Assembly: GCF_030317145.1 (NCBI RefSeq)
Contig: NZ_JASZYE010000003.1
Coordinates: 558,001-622,000, forward strand
Length of the DNA: 64,000 nt
Reading direction: 5' to 3'
DNA from: Variovorax flavidus
GTDB taxonomy: Bacteria > Pseudomonadota > Gammaproteobacteria > Burkholderiales > Burkholderiaceae_C
The translations under genes and the position numbers were made by a program. The notes under the pieces are model-generated. The model ran no database searches. It saw nothing but the letters and a program-made list of their open reading frames with translations, and was not told where the DNA came from. Numbering within the stretch: the first letter of the stretch is position 1; each line of letters opens with the position of its first letter. This document shows positions 9,415 through 18,078 of this stretch, piece after piece.

Positions 9415-10185
9415 GTGAACTCCAATCCGCGTCAACTCAAGCTGCTCAATACCGTGCGTTCGCGCGGTTCCATCACCGTCGAACAGCTGGCCGACATGCT
9501 CGGCGTGACCCTGCAGACGGTGCGCCGCGACGTGCAGCGCCTGGCGGACGAAGGGCATCTCACGCGTTTTCATGGCGGCGTCCGGGTGCCGAGCTCGACC
9601 ACGGAGAACATCGGCTACCAGCAGCGCGAGACGCTGCATGCCGAGGGCAAGGCGCGGATCGCGCGCGCGGTGGCGGCGCGGGTGCCGAACGACTGCTCGC
9701 TGATCCTCAACATCGGCACCACGACCGAGGCCATCGCGAAAGCGCTGCTCCGCCACACGGGCCTGCGTGTGATCACGAACAACCTGAACGTCGCGACCAT
9801 CCTGAGCGACAACCCGAACTGCGAGGTGATCGTGGCGGGCGGCTCGGTGCGGCTGCGCGACCGTGCCATCGTCGGCGAGGCGACAGTCGATTTCATTCGC
9901 CAGTTCAAGGTCGACATCGCGTTGATCGGCGTGTCGAGCATCGAGGCCGACGGCACGCTGCGCGACTTCGACCTGCGCGAGGTGAAGGTGGCGCAAACCA
10001 TCATCGCGCAGGCCCGGGAGGTGTGGCTCGCTGCCGATGCGAGCAAGTTCAACCGCCCTGCGATGATCGAGCTCGCGAAGCTCTCGCAGATCGATTGCCT
10101 CTTCACGGACGCGGAACCGCCACCGCCCTTCCCCGAGCTGATCGAGCGTGCGCAAGTCCGCTGCGAGATCGCGCGCGAACACTGA
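9415..10185 (+). CDS. glpR: DeoR-family glycerol regulon repressor GlpR
   Basis: A 256-aa protein with a GTG start at 9415. The DeoR helix-turn-helix is at about residues 20-45 (SITVEQLADMLGVTLQTVRRDVQRL), followed by the HFHGG-type linker HLTRFHGGVRV. The effector domain carries the conserved NIGTTTEAIA sugar-phosphate pocket motif and a second conserved stretch GVSSIEADGTLRDFD. The expected ligand is glycerol-3-phosphate, released from repression when glycerol is phosphorylated. The stop codon overlaps the ribosome-binding site of glpK. It is divergent from glpD, so it is well placed to repress both transcripts. Confidence 0.85.
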   Translation: MNSNPRQLKLLNTVRSRGSITVEQLADMLGVTLQTVRRDVQRLADEGHLTRFHGGVRVPSSTTENIGYQQRETLHAEGKARIARAVAARVPNDCSLILNIGTTTEAIAKALLRHTGLRVITNNLNVATILSDNPNCEVIVAGGSVRLRDRAIVGEATVDFIRQFKVDIALIGVSSIEADGTLRDFDLREVKVAQTIIAQAREVWLAADASKFNRPAMIELAKLSQIDCLFTDAEPPPPFPELIERAQVRCEIAREH

Positions 10186-10198
10186 AGGACTTTTCTCC

Positions 10199-11701
10199 AT
10201 GACCTACCTGCTCGCCCTCGACCAGGGCACGTCGAGCTCCCGCAGCATCGTCTTTGACGGCGAGGGGCACATCGTTGCCATCGCCCAACGGGAACTCACG
10301 CAGATCTACCCGCAGCCCGGCTGGGTCGAACACGACCCGATGGAAATCTGGACCAGCCAACTCGCCACAGCGCGCGAGGTGCTCGCCAAGGCCAGGCTGA
10401 AGCCGAGCGACATCCACGCGGTCGGCATCACGAATCAGCGCGAAACCACGGTGCTCTGGAACCGCAAGACGGGCCATCCGGTGCATCACGCCATCGTCTG
10501 GCAGGACCGCCGCGCAGAGCCGCTGTGCGCCAGGCTGCGCGAGGACGGCATGACGAACACCATCCAGGAGAAGACCGGCCTGGTGATCGACGCCTATTTC
10601 TCAGGCACCAAGCTGCGCTGGCTGCTCGACAACGTGCCTGGCGCACGCGCCCAGGCCGAGCGCGGCGAACTCGCGTTCGGCACCATCGACAGCTGGCTCA
10701 TCTGGCAGCTGACCGGCGGCAAGGTGCATGTCACAGACGTCAGCAACGCGTCGCGCACCATGCTCTTCAACGTGCACGGCAACCAGTGGGACGCGGATCT
10801 TCTGAAGGCGCTGGACATCCCCGCATCGCTGATGCCGGAGGTCAAGCCGTCGAGTGCGCACTTCGCCGATACCGACGCGGCGCTGCTGGAGCGCAGCCTG
10901 CCGATCGGCGGCGTCGCGGGCGACCAGCAGAGTGCCCTTTTCGGCCAGGCCTGCTTCGAAGCCGGCATGGCGAAGAACACCTATGGCACCGGCTGCTTCC
11001 TGCTGATGCATACGGGCGGCGCCTTCCAGCCCTCGCACAACGGCCTGCTCGTCACCAGCGCCGCGCAGACCAGCGCGCAACCGCAGTACGCGATGGAAGG
11101 CAGTGTCTTCGTCGGCGGCGCGGTCGTGCAGTGGCTGCGCGACGGCCTCAAGGCGATCCCGGGCAGCGCGCAGGTGCAGGCGCTTGCCGAGAGCGTGCCC
11201 GATGCGGGCGGCGTGATGATGGTGCCGGCCTTCACGGGACTCGGCGCACCTTATTGGGACGCGGAGGCGCGCGGCATCATCACCGGGCTCACGCGCGGCA
11301 CCACCGTGGCGCACATCGCGCGTGCCGCGCTGGAAAGCATCGCGTACCAGAGTGCCGCGCTGTTGCAGGCAATGAGCCGCGACGCGGTTGCGGCGGGCGG
11401 AACACCGGTGGCGGAATTGCGCGTGGACGGCGGCGCGTGCGTGAACGATCTGCTGATGCAGTTTCAGGCCGATCTGCTCGGAATACCTGTCGTGCGGCCG
11501 GAAGTGACGGAGACCACTGCGCTGGGGGCGGCCTATCTTGCGGGGCTGTCCACGGGCGTGTACAGCGACGTGGCGCAGCTGTCGAAGCTGTGGCGCATCG
11601 AGCGTCGCTTCATGCCCACCTTGAGTCGCTCCAAGGCAGACGAAGCGATGGGGCGGTGGGAGATGGCGGTGCGGCGGGCAACGCTGGATGGGCGGCCGTA
11701 G
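10199..11701 (+). CDS. glpK: Glycerol kinase GlpK
   Basis: A 500-aa FGGY-family kinase, the same length as E. coli GlpK (502 aa). The N terminus YLLALDQGTSSSRSIVFD carries the phosphate-binding motif; later motifs are GTIDSWLIWQLTGG, SRTMLF, GDQQSALFGQ and the C-terminal ELRVDGGACVNDLLMQFQAD. It converts glycerol and ATP to glycerol-3-phosphate in the cytoplasm, feeding GlpD and producing the GlpR ligand. GAAGGA at 10184-10189, overlapping the glpR stop, serves the ATG at 10199; the frame runs open upstream through glpR but that part is not used. It is co-transcribed with glpR. Confidence 0.9.
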   Translation: MTYLLALDQGTSSSRSIVFDGEGHIVAIAQRELTQIYPQPGWVEHDPMEIWTSQLATAREVLAKARLKPSDIHAVGITNQRETTVLWNRKTGHPVHHAIVWQDRRAEPLCARLREDGMTNTIQEKTGLVIDAYFSGTKLRWLLDNVPGARAQAERGELAFGTIDSWLIWQLTGGKVHVTDVSNASRTMLFNVHGNQWDADLLKALDIPASLMPEVKPSSAHFADTDAALLERSLPIGGVAGDQQSALFGQACFEAGMAKNTYGTGCFLLMHTGGAFQPSHNGLLVTSAAQTSAQPQYAMEGSVFVGGAVVQWLRDGLKAIPGSAQVQALAESVPDAGGVMMVPAFTGLGAPYWDAEARGIITGLTRGTTVAHIARAALESIAYQSAALLQAMSRDAVAAGGTPVAELRVDGGACVNDLLMQFQADLLGIPVVRPEVTETTALGAAYLAGLSTGVYSDVAQLSKLWRIERRFMPTLSRSKADEAMGRWEMAVRRATLDGRP

Positions 11702-11717
11702 GGCATTGCCAAACCAG

Positions 11718-11775
11718 AAGGCGGTGGCCTTGGTCAGGGCTCCCCGGGAGGAACTCTGACCAAGGCCACCGCCTT
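11718..11775. terminator. Long perfect hairpin after glpK, two-way terminator
   Basis: Bases 11718-11737 and 11756-11775 are perfect 20-bp reverse complements (starting AAGGCGGTGGCC), with an 18-nt loop that itself has a small CTCC/GGAG pairing. The element lies between the convergent ends of glpK and the RTX gene. It is followed by TTTAG on the plus side and has a weak T-rich stretch on the other, so it may stop transcription in both directions. Confidence 0.75.
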
Positions 11776-11822
11776 TAGTCTGCTCTTCAGTTCAATAGGG
11801 CTCACCCGGCCCTACTGGGCTA

Positions 11823-14800
11823 TCAGAGCACTGCCATGCCGGCCTGCACGTACAGCGTCACGTCGGTCAGTTGGGTGTTCTGGTAGATGTCGTAAGGCAC
11901 GTCACCGAATCCGGTCTGCCCCACGATCTGCCAGTCAGCCTTGTCGGTGAGCGTCAGGGTGTCCCTGCCGTCGCCGGAGACGCGCAGCGTCTTGTCCGAC
12001 GACATGCCCGAAACCACATCACCCGACAACGTCAGCCTGGTTTCGGCCGTGTCGGTCATGTTGAGATGCTCGAAGCTGCGCAGCGAGTTCGTCGCCAGCG
12101 CAGTCAGGTCGAGATCCGCCACGCCGCTGAACAGCAGGGTGTCGGTGCCGCTGCTGCCGTCGTAGATGTGGCTGGCCTCAGGCAGGGCCGTCAGCTTGGC
12201 GACGTCGTCGAAGATGTTGAAGAGGTGGTACGTCGTCTCCAACTCATCGCCATCGGCTTCGCGCACGGTCGTCACCAGTTTCAGCTCGGCCGGTACTTCC
12301 GCACCGTCATCCATCGCAAACCGCACCGGGGCATGGCCCTTCTCCAGCACTTCCGGGTTGAAGGTCCAGAGATCGGACTTTGCATCGTAAGTGCCATCGG
12401 CGGCAGAGAGGCCGACGCCCGACGGCAGCCAGACCGACATCGACAGCGTCTCGGACCCATCCGTGTCGGTGACGGCCACATCCAGGTCGATAGCTGACTG
12501 GTTCACGCGCACCACGTTCAGCTCGGGCGCATCGGCCACGCCGGTGATCTTGAAGGTCGCGGTACCGGTCGCCGCACCGCCCACGGCGTTGGTCATGGTG
12601 TAGGTCACTGTGTCCGTGCCAGACCAGTTCTCGTTGGGCGTGTACTGGACCGTACCATCGGCTGCGAAGGTTACAGTGCCGTTGGCGGCGCCCGTCACCG
12701 CGGTCAGCTGCATCCCGAACATGCCGGCGGCGGGGATTCCCGTCATCAGGTTCGCGCTCAGCGCCGTGTCCTCCGTGCCGGCGAACTGCTGGGCCGTGAC
12801 GTTGCCGATTTGCACGCGTTCCCAGTTGATGACCTTCAGGTCGATGGACTTGAACTGGAACGCATCGCACGACTTCCCTGCATCCAGGTGAGCCTGGTAG
12901 GCAGCCAGGTCGGCCAGGATCGCGGGATTCTTCAGCTCGGCTTCCGTCAGCTTCAGCACCAGGGTGTCCCTGCCGTCACCGCCACCAAGGAAGTTCTTGT
13001 TCAGCTCGTTGCCGGCGAAGGTGAAGTGGCCCGTGTCATTGCCGCCGCCCGCGTACAGCGTGCTGCTTCCGACGCCGAGGATGATCGTGTCGTCGGAGTC
13101 GCTCAGCTTCAGGTATTCATTGCCGTTGCCGGTTTCGATGTAGCTGGTGTTGCCGGGCAAGCCCCACGCATAGATCGTGTCGTTGCCATTGCCGGTGAAC
13201 AACTCGTTGTTGCCGCCGCCGAGCTCGATGCAGTTGTTGCCGTCACCCGCATGGATGATGCTGTTGCTGTCGGCATCATGAGCCGCGTAGATCTTGTCGT
13301 TGCCGGCGCCAGCCGTGACCAGGTTGTTGCCCTTGCCCGCGTAGACGGTGTTGTCGCCTTCGCCTGCGTGGATCTCGTCGTCCCCGGGACCGGCATGGAT
13401 GGTGTCGTTGCCTTTACCAGTCTCGACGTAGTTGTTGCCTTCGCCCGCCTTGATGTAGTTGCTGCCGTCGCTGCCGTAGATCGTGTCGTCGCCCTCGTAG
13501 GCGGTGATGGTGTCGTTGCCCGTGCTTCCACGAGCGTCGACCGAGTTGTTGCCTGCACCAACGGAGATGTTGTTGTTGCCCCCGGCCACCGTCACGACGT
13601 CGTTGCCCGAATTCGTGATGATGGTGGAGTTTCCGCGACCGCTGGCGATGGTGTTGTTGCCGTGGCCTGCGTCGATGTGGTTGTTGCCGTCCCCGGCGTC
13701 GATCACGTCGTCGCCGTAGCCGCTGTAGATGCTGTCGTTGCCCGCACCCGTCGTGACCTTGTTGTTGCCCTCGTTGACGTCGACATAGTTCTTGCCCTCG
13801 CCGGCGTTGACGGTGTCGTCTCCGGAGTAGGCGTAGATGTTGTCGTTGCCGCTGCCAGCGATGACGCTGTTGTTGCCGTGGCCGACATTGATCACGTTGT
13901 TGCCGTCGCCGGCGTCGATGATGTCGTGGCCGGCGTAGGTGCTGATCGAATCGTTGGTCGAGCCTTTGGTGACCACCACTTGCTCCGCCTCCGCCTTGGG
14001 CGTGTAGGCAGCGTTGTCGATCAGCACTTCCATCTTTTCCCAGCCGTCCACCTTCAGGTCGATCGACTTGAACTGGTATGCCGAGGTATCGCCCGCGGCC
14101 AGGCGCGCACGATACGCGTCGACGTCCGCCTTGACGTCGGCCCGTTCCATCTCGGCCGAGGTGAAGCTCAGAACCAGCGTATCGACTCCGGCGCCGCCCG
14201 ACAGGACGTTGCGCGCGGTCAGGTTGTCGCCAAACCGCAGGAACGCGGTGTCATTGCCATTGCCGGCGCTGAGCGTGCTGTTGCTGGCAGTGCCTTCTTC
14301 GGCCAGGTAGACGATGTCGTTGGCATCGCCGAGCACGATCGTGTCCATGCCGCCACCGGCTCGGATCACGTTGGTGTTGCCGAGGTAGCCCGCAGCATGA
14401 ATGGTGTCGTTCCCCGTGCCCGTGACGACGTCGTTGTTGCCGTTGCCCACGCTCACGAAGTTGTTGCCTGCGCCGGCGTCGACGGTGTCGTGACCGAGGC
14501 CGCCATGGATGGAGTCGTTGCCCGTCCCGGCCGTGACCTTGTTGTTGCCGTAGCCCACGTCGATGTAGTTGCTGCCATTGCCGACGACAACGACGTCGTT
14601 GCCCACGCCCGCGTAGATCTTGTTGTTGCCGCCACCGAGGGTGACGTTGTTGTTGCCTTCCCCGGCTTTGATCGTGTTGGCGCCGTTGCCGGCCACGATC
14701 GTGTCGTCTCCGGTGTGGGACGTGATCGAGTTGTCGCCGGTGCCGGTCGTCACGTTGTTGTTGCCGTAGCCGACGTTGATCGTCTTCTTGCCGTCTTGCG

Positions 14801-15554
14801 TCACGACGACATCGTTGCCCCCACCCGCGGTGATGGAGTCGACACCATTGCCCGAGGTGATGCTGTTGTTGCCCCCGCCGCCAACGATGGTGTTGTTGCC
14901 GCTGCCGGCATCGATGGTGTCGTTGCCGTCGCACACCTCGATGCAGTCATTGCCGCTGCCGGACACAACGGCATTGTTGCCGGCGCCGACGTCGATGTTG
15001 TTGTTGCCTTCGCCGGCGGAGATGGTGTCGTTGCCGGCCAGAGCGCGAATCGTGTCGTCGCCCGTGCCGGTCACTACCTTGTTCTGGCCATAGCTCACGT
15101 CCACGTAGTTCTTGCCGTCGCCGGCATCCACGGCATCGCTGCCGTGATTGGCATGGATCGTGTCGTTGCCAGCGCCTGCGAGGATGGCGTTGACGCCGTG
15201 GCCGGCATTGATGCGGTTGTGGCCCTCGCCGGCGTGGATGATGTCGTCGTCGTCGCAGGCCGTGATGGTGTCGTTGCCGGCCTGGGTCGTGATCACGTTG
15301 TTGCCGTCGCCAGCGTCGATCGTCTTGTTGCCGTTGCCCGTGGTGATGACGTCGTGGCCATCACCTGCGACGATATTGTCGGTACCGTTGCCGGTGGTGA
15401 TCTGGTTGTTGCCATGGCCGGCCTTGATGGTGTTGTTGCCATCGCCAGCATGGATCGTGTCGTTGCCAACACCCGTCTGGATGGTGTCGTTGCCGAAGCC
15501 GGTGTGAATGGTCTCGCTGCTCCCAGCGGTCTTGATGATTTTCTCGTCTGCCAT
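11823..15554 (-). CDS. Secreted RTX-type calcium-binding repeat protein
   Basis: A 1243-residue acidic protein with no Sec signal peptide, as expected for type I secretion. Residues ~12-388 are glycine-aspartate-asparagine nonapeptide repeats (GNDTIHAGD, GNNTIKAGH) that form calcium-bound beta-rolls. Residues ~389-512 are a cap module ending in QFKSIDLKVDGWEKMEVL. A second repeat array (~528-796) and a second copy of the cap (~797-918, ending QFKSIDLKVINWERVQI) follow. Next comes a cadherin-like tail domain (~919-1006, with YTPNENWSGTDTVTYT). The C-terminal ~110 residues end in an aromatic-rich strand pattern common at the tail of T1SS substrates. Many repeats have Asn where classic RTX has Asp. 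No HlyB/HlyD/TolC genes lie in the window. Adhesin or surface layer is a guess. Confidence 0.75.
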   Translation of the reverse strand: MADEKIIKTAGSSETIHTGFGNDTIQTGVGNDTIHAGDGNNTIKAGHGNNQITTGNGTDNIVAGDGHDVITTGNGNKTIDAGDGNNVITTQAGNDTITACDDDDIIHAGEGHNRINAGHGVNAILAGAGNDTIHANHGSDAVDAGDGKNYVDVSYGQNKVVTGTGDDTIRALAGNDTISAGEGNNNIDVGAGNNAVVSGSGNDCIEVCDGNDTIDAGSGNNTIVGGGGNNSITSGNGVDSITAGGGNDVVVTQDGKKTINVGYGNNNVTTGTGDNSITSHTGDDTIVAGNGANTIKAGEGNNNVTLGGGNNKIYAGVGNDVVVVGNGSNYIDVGYGNNKVTAGTGNDSIHGGLGHDTVDAGAGNNFVSVGNGNNDVVTGTGNDTIHAAGYLGNTNVIRAGGGMDTIVLGDANDIVYLAEEGTASNSTLSAGNGNDTAFLRFGDNLTARNVLSGGAGVDTLVLSFTSAEMERADVKADVDAYRARLAAGDTSAYQFKSIDLKVDGWEKMEVLIDNAAYTPKAEAEQVVVTKGSTNDSISTYAGHDIIDAGDGNNVINVGHGNNSVIAGSGNDNIYAYSGDDTVNAGEGKNYVDVNEGNNKVTTGAGNDSIYSGYGDDVIDAGDGNNHIDAGHGNNTIASGRGNSTIITNSGNDVVTVAGGNNNISVGAGNNSVDARGSTGNDTITAYEGDDTIYGSDGSNYIKAGEGNNYVETGKGNDTIHAGPGDDEIHAGEGDNTVYAGKGNNLVTAGAGNDKIYAAHDADSNSIIHAGDGNNCIELGGGNNELFTGNGNDTIYAWGLPGNTSYIETGNGNEYLKLSDSDDTIILGVGSSTLYAGGGNDTGHFTFAGNELNKNFLGGGDGRDTLVLKLTEAELKNPAILADLAAYQAHLDAGKSCDAFQFKSIDLKVINWERVQIGNVTAQQFAGTEDTALSANLMTGIPAAGMFGMQLTAVTGAANGTVTFAADGTVQYTPNENWSGTDTVTYTMTNAVGGAATGTATFKITGVADAPELNVVRVNQSAIDLDVAVTDTDGSETLSMSVWLPSGVGLSAADGTYDAKSDLWTFNPEVLEKGHAPVRFAMDDGAEVPAELKLVTTVREADGDELETTYHLFNIFDDVAKLTALPEASHIYDGSSGTDTLLFSGVADLDLTALATNSLRSFEHLNMTDTAETRLTLSGDVVSGMSSDKTLRVSGDGRDTLTLTDKADWQIVGQTGFGDVPYDIYQNTQLTDVTLYVQAGMAVL
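13167..13973 (-). repeat. RTX repeat array 2 (~27-bp coding units)
   Basis: This encodes residues ~528-796 of the same protein, about 29 nonapeptides. Together with the following cap module it mirrors array 1 plus its cap, so half the protein looks like an ancient internal duplication. Confidence 0.75.
14391..15521 (-). repeat. RTX repeat array 1 (~27-bp coding units)
   Basis: This encodes residues ~12-388 of the RTX protein: about 40 nonapeptides of the form G-x-G-N-D/N-x-I-x-x, so the DNA repeats with a 27-bp period rich in GTTGTTGCC-like words on the plus strand. Units are diverged, which argues against recent slippage. The same bias produces a 963-aa antisense open frame that is not a gene. 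Confidence 0.8.
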
Positions 15555-15752
15555 GCAGTTCTTTCTTATCCCTGTTTGTCTTGCCGTTCCTTCGGCATTC
15601 GCCCAGAGCCCATCTCCGGGCGAAATGGGATGCTAGTAGGCAGGTGGCGGAATGGGTTGCTCCAGGCCCTCTCAATTGCCACGCGAAAATTCAGGGATTG
15701 AGGTTCATGCGTTCACACACCGCTCATGAGTCAGCGCGTGCCTGCCGCGCGT

Positions 15753-17039
15753 TCAGTTCGCCGTGCTGATCAGTTGGTCATACCGTGCCAACCCTGCATC
15801 ACGGCTGTACTTCCCGGCATCGAGCTTCGCTTGCTTGCGTAGCGGCCATTGAGCCTGCGGCGTCTCGAGGACATCCACCACCGTCTTCGCGATGGCCTCG
15901 ACATTGAAGAAGTCCACAAGGCGCCCGTTCACCCCCTCGTGAAGTACTTCACGTACCGGCGCGGTGTTCGAGCCGACGACGAGCGCGCCCGCAGCCATGG
16001 CCTCCAGCATCGACCAGCTCAGCACAAACGGATAAGTCAGATAGACGTGCGCGGCGGACACTTGCAGCACGCGCAAATACTGCGCTCTAGGGATTCGTCC
16101 CATGAAGTGCGTCCTCGCCGGATCCAGCACGACTTCGCGCAACATCTTCTCGCGCCAGTTCGCCGCGTCCCTGGGTGGCGACCCGTAACTGACCTCGTCA
16201 CCGCCCACCACGATGGCATGGCATCCCGGGTGCGCCTTCTGGATCCTCTCCAGTGCCCGCATGAAGATGTGGAAGCCACGATAGGGCTCCAGATTGCGCG
16301 CCACGTAGGTGATGACAGGATCGCCGACCTTGAGCAAGGTCCCATTCGAGGTAGCGACAGTCGCGGCTGGATCGGGTCCCAGGCCCTCGGTGTCGATGCC
16401 CTCGTGCTGCATCACGATCTTCGGCCGCAGGATTTCGGGGTACCGGCTGCGCTGCCACTCGGTCGGGCTGACGGCGACATCGCAATTGACGAGGTTCAGC
16501 GCGTGCTGCGCGTTCCAGGTGCGGATGCGTGCGCGATCGTCGAAGCTGATGGGATGCTCCGGATCAAAGCCCAGGTCGGCACCGTCCGCGTTGTAGTACC
16601 ACTCGCAGAGATGCACGAGCCGAGCGTCCGGAAAGACGTCCTTCGCGTACAAGGCCTCGCCCCAACCCGGATGCGCCAGGATCACGTCGGGAACGAAGCC
16701 TTCGCGACGAATCTCGAGCATGGCCCGAGCGGTGGCCTGGCCGTGCAATGTGGCCGCCTCCATTTGCCGGAGGTACGGGTGTTGATGCACATGCGGCTCG
16801 CGCGCAACGCGGTATCGCATCAGCTTGTCGAAGCCGGGCAGTCCGGGAGCGCTGTCGCGCCCGAGGGCCCGGACGTCCCATCCCGGTCGCGCCGCCCACG
16901 CGCGCGCAAAGTGACCGAACTGACCCGGGAAGTTCTGGTGCATGACCAGAACCCGCTTCCCATTCGCATGCGACGGCTGACCGGCGCCCGACAAGACAAC
17001 GGGCGCTCGTGCGCCCGCTTTGACTACAGCCTTCTTCAT
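15753..17039 (-). CDS. Glycosyltransferase, GT4-like (GT-B fold)
   Basis: A 428-aa cytoplasmic glycosyltransferase. After a ~27-residue leader it has RVLVMHQNFPGQFGHFARAW, the hallmark N terminus of the Glyco_trans_4_3 group. The C-terminal half holds the donor-binding EAMAAGALVVGSNTAPVREVL motif of group 1 transferases. Donor and acceptor cannot be read from sequence. It lies upstream of the RTX gene on the same strand, 198 bp away; that gap shows no clear terminator or promoter. Whether it modifies the RTX protein or makes a polysaccharide is open. Confidence 0.8.
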   Translation of the reverse strand: MKKAVVKAGARAPVVLSGAGQPSHANGKRVLVMHQNFPGQFGHFARAWAARPGWDVRALGRDSAPGLPGFDKLMRYRVAREPHVHQHPYLRQMEAATLHGQATARAMLEIRREGFVPDVILAHPGWGEALYAKDVFPDARLVHLCEWYYNADGADLGFDPEHPISFDDRARIRTWNAQHALNLVNCDVAVSPTEWQRSRYPEILRPKIVMQHEGIDTEGLGPDPAATVATSNGTLLKVGDPVITYVARNLEPYRGFHIFMRALERIQKAHPGCHAIVVGGDEVSYGSPPRDAANWREKMLREVVLDPARTHFMGRIPRAQYLRVLQVSAAHVYLTYPFVLSWSMLEAMAAGALVVGSNTAPVREVLHEGVNGRLVDFFNVEAIAKTVVDVLETPQAQWPLRKQAKLDAGKYSRDAGLARYDQLISTAN

Positions 17040-17104
17040 GGGCCGCCTCCTTGAACCTGTGTGACAGGCGGAGACGATACATCAGGCTGTTCTTCGGAGT
17101 TCCC

Positions 17105-18061
17105 TCAGTGACCCGGGACCAGGAAGTCCTGGCTGATCCGCCACCCCAGTTCATTCACGCGGTCCAGGAACTGAGTCAGGTAGGCATGCAGTCCGGTCGC
17201 GAGGATCTCGTCGACGCGCGCGTATTGCAGGTCGGCCAGCAGCTTTCCGGCGCGGCGCTGGGTCTCGGCGCTTTGCTCGTTCTTCACCTTGTCGAGGTTG
17301 CTGACGACCTCGTTGAGACTTGCATGCAGCGAGCGCGGCATGTCGGCGCGCAGGATCAGAAGCTCGGCCACGCGCTCGGGCTTGATCACGTCGCGGTAGA
17401 CCTTGCGGTAGACCTCGAAGGCGGAGACGCTGCGCAGGATCGCGCTCCAGTGATAGAAGTCGTACTCCTGGTCTTCCTCGGTGGCGGTGCCGAAGAACTC
17501 GCTGTTGAGCGCGTGGAACTTGACGTCGACCAGCCGCGCCGTGTTGTCCGCGCGTTCGAGGAAGGTACCCAGGCGCGAGAAGTAGAAGGCCTCGTCCTGC
17601 AGCATGGTGCCCAGGGTCACGCCGCGCGAGAGGTGCGAGCGGAACTTGACCCACTCGAAGAACTGCGCAGGGTCGCGCTCGAAGTCGCCGGCACGCAGCA
17701 TGCGATTGACTTCGAGCCAGGTGGTGTTCTGCGTTTCCCAGGCTTCGGTCGTCAGCGCGCCTCGCACGGCGCGGGCATTCTCGCGCGCGGCGCGCAGGCA
17801 CGAGACGATCGACGAGGGATTCGACTCGTCCTTGACCATGAACTCCATCACCTCGGCGGGCTTGAACTGGTCATGCTTCTCGTTGTAGATCGTCAGCAGT
17901 TCGCTGATGGAGAGCAGCCCCTGCCAGCCGTACTTGGCGACTTCGGCGGACTGCGGCAGCAGTGAGGTCTGGTAGTTGACGTCGAGCATGCGCGCGGTGT
18001 TCTCCGCGCGCTCGGTGTAGCGCGACATCCAGTAGAGGTGATCGGCGGTGCGTGACAACAT
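17105..18061 (-). CDS. Alpha-E domain protein (DUF403)
   Basis: A 318-aa all-helical protein starting MLSRTADHLYWMSRYTERAE, the signature opening of the alpha-E family. A second copy of the same type of motif (FYFSRLGTFLERADNTARLVD) occurs mid-protein, consistent with an internal helical duplication. The start at 18061 has GGGGAG upstream; the longer open frame overlaps the ATP-grasp gene. It is 17 bp downstream of the circularly permuted ATP-grasp gene, its constant partner. Iyer, Aravind and colleagues grouped such genes as peptide amidoligase systems; the molecular role is unproven. Confidence 0.85.
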   Translation of the reverse strand: MLSRTADHLYWMSRYTERAENTARMLDVNYQTSLLPQSAEVAKYGWQGLLSISELLTIYNEKHDQFKPAEVMEFMVKDESNPSSIVSCLRAARENARAVRGALTTEAWETQNTTWLEVNRMLRAGDFERDPAQFFEWVKFRSHLSRGVTLGTMLQDEAFYFSRLGTFLERADNTARLVDVKFHALNSEFFGTATEEDQEYDFYHWSAILRSVSAFEVYRKVYRDVIKPERVAELLILRADMPRSLHASLNEVVSNLDKVKNEQSAETQRRAGKLLADLQYARVDEILATGLHAYLTQFLDRVNELGWRISQDFLVPGH

Positions 18062-18078
18062 ATCTGTGGCTCCCCTGA

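Noticed and set aside
12810..15701. 963-aa plus-strand open frame antisense to the RTX gene
   Set aside because: It is built of repeated Val/Ala/Asp words that mirror the 27-bp coding repeats of the minus-strand gene and has no plausible ribosome-binding site; the RTX frame has clear domain content.
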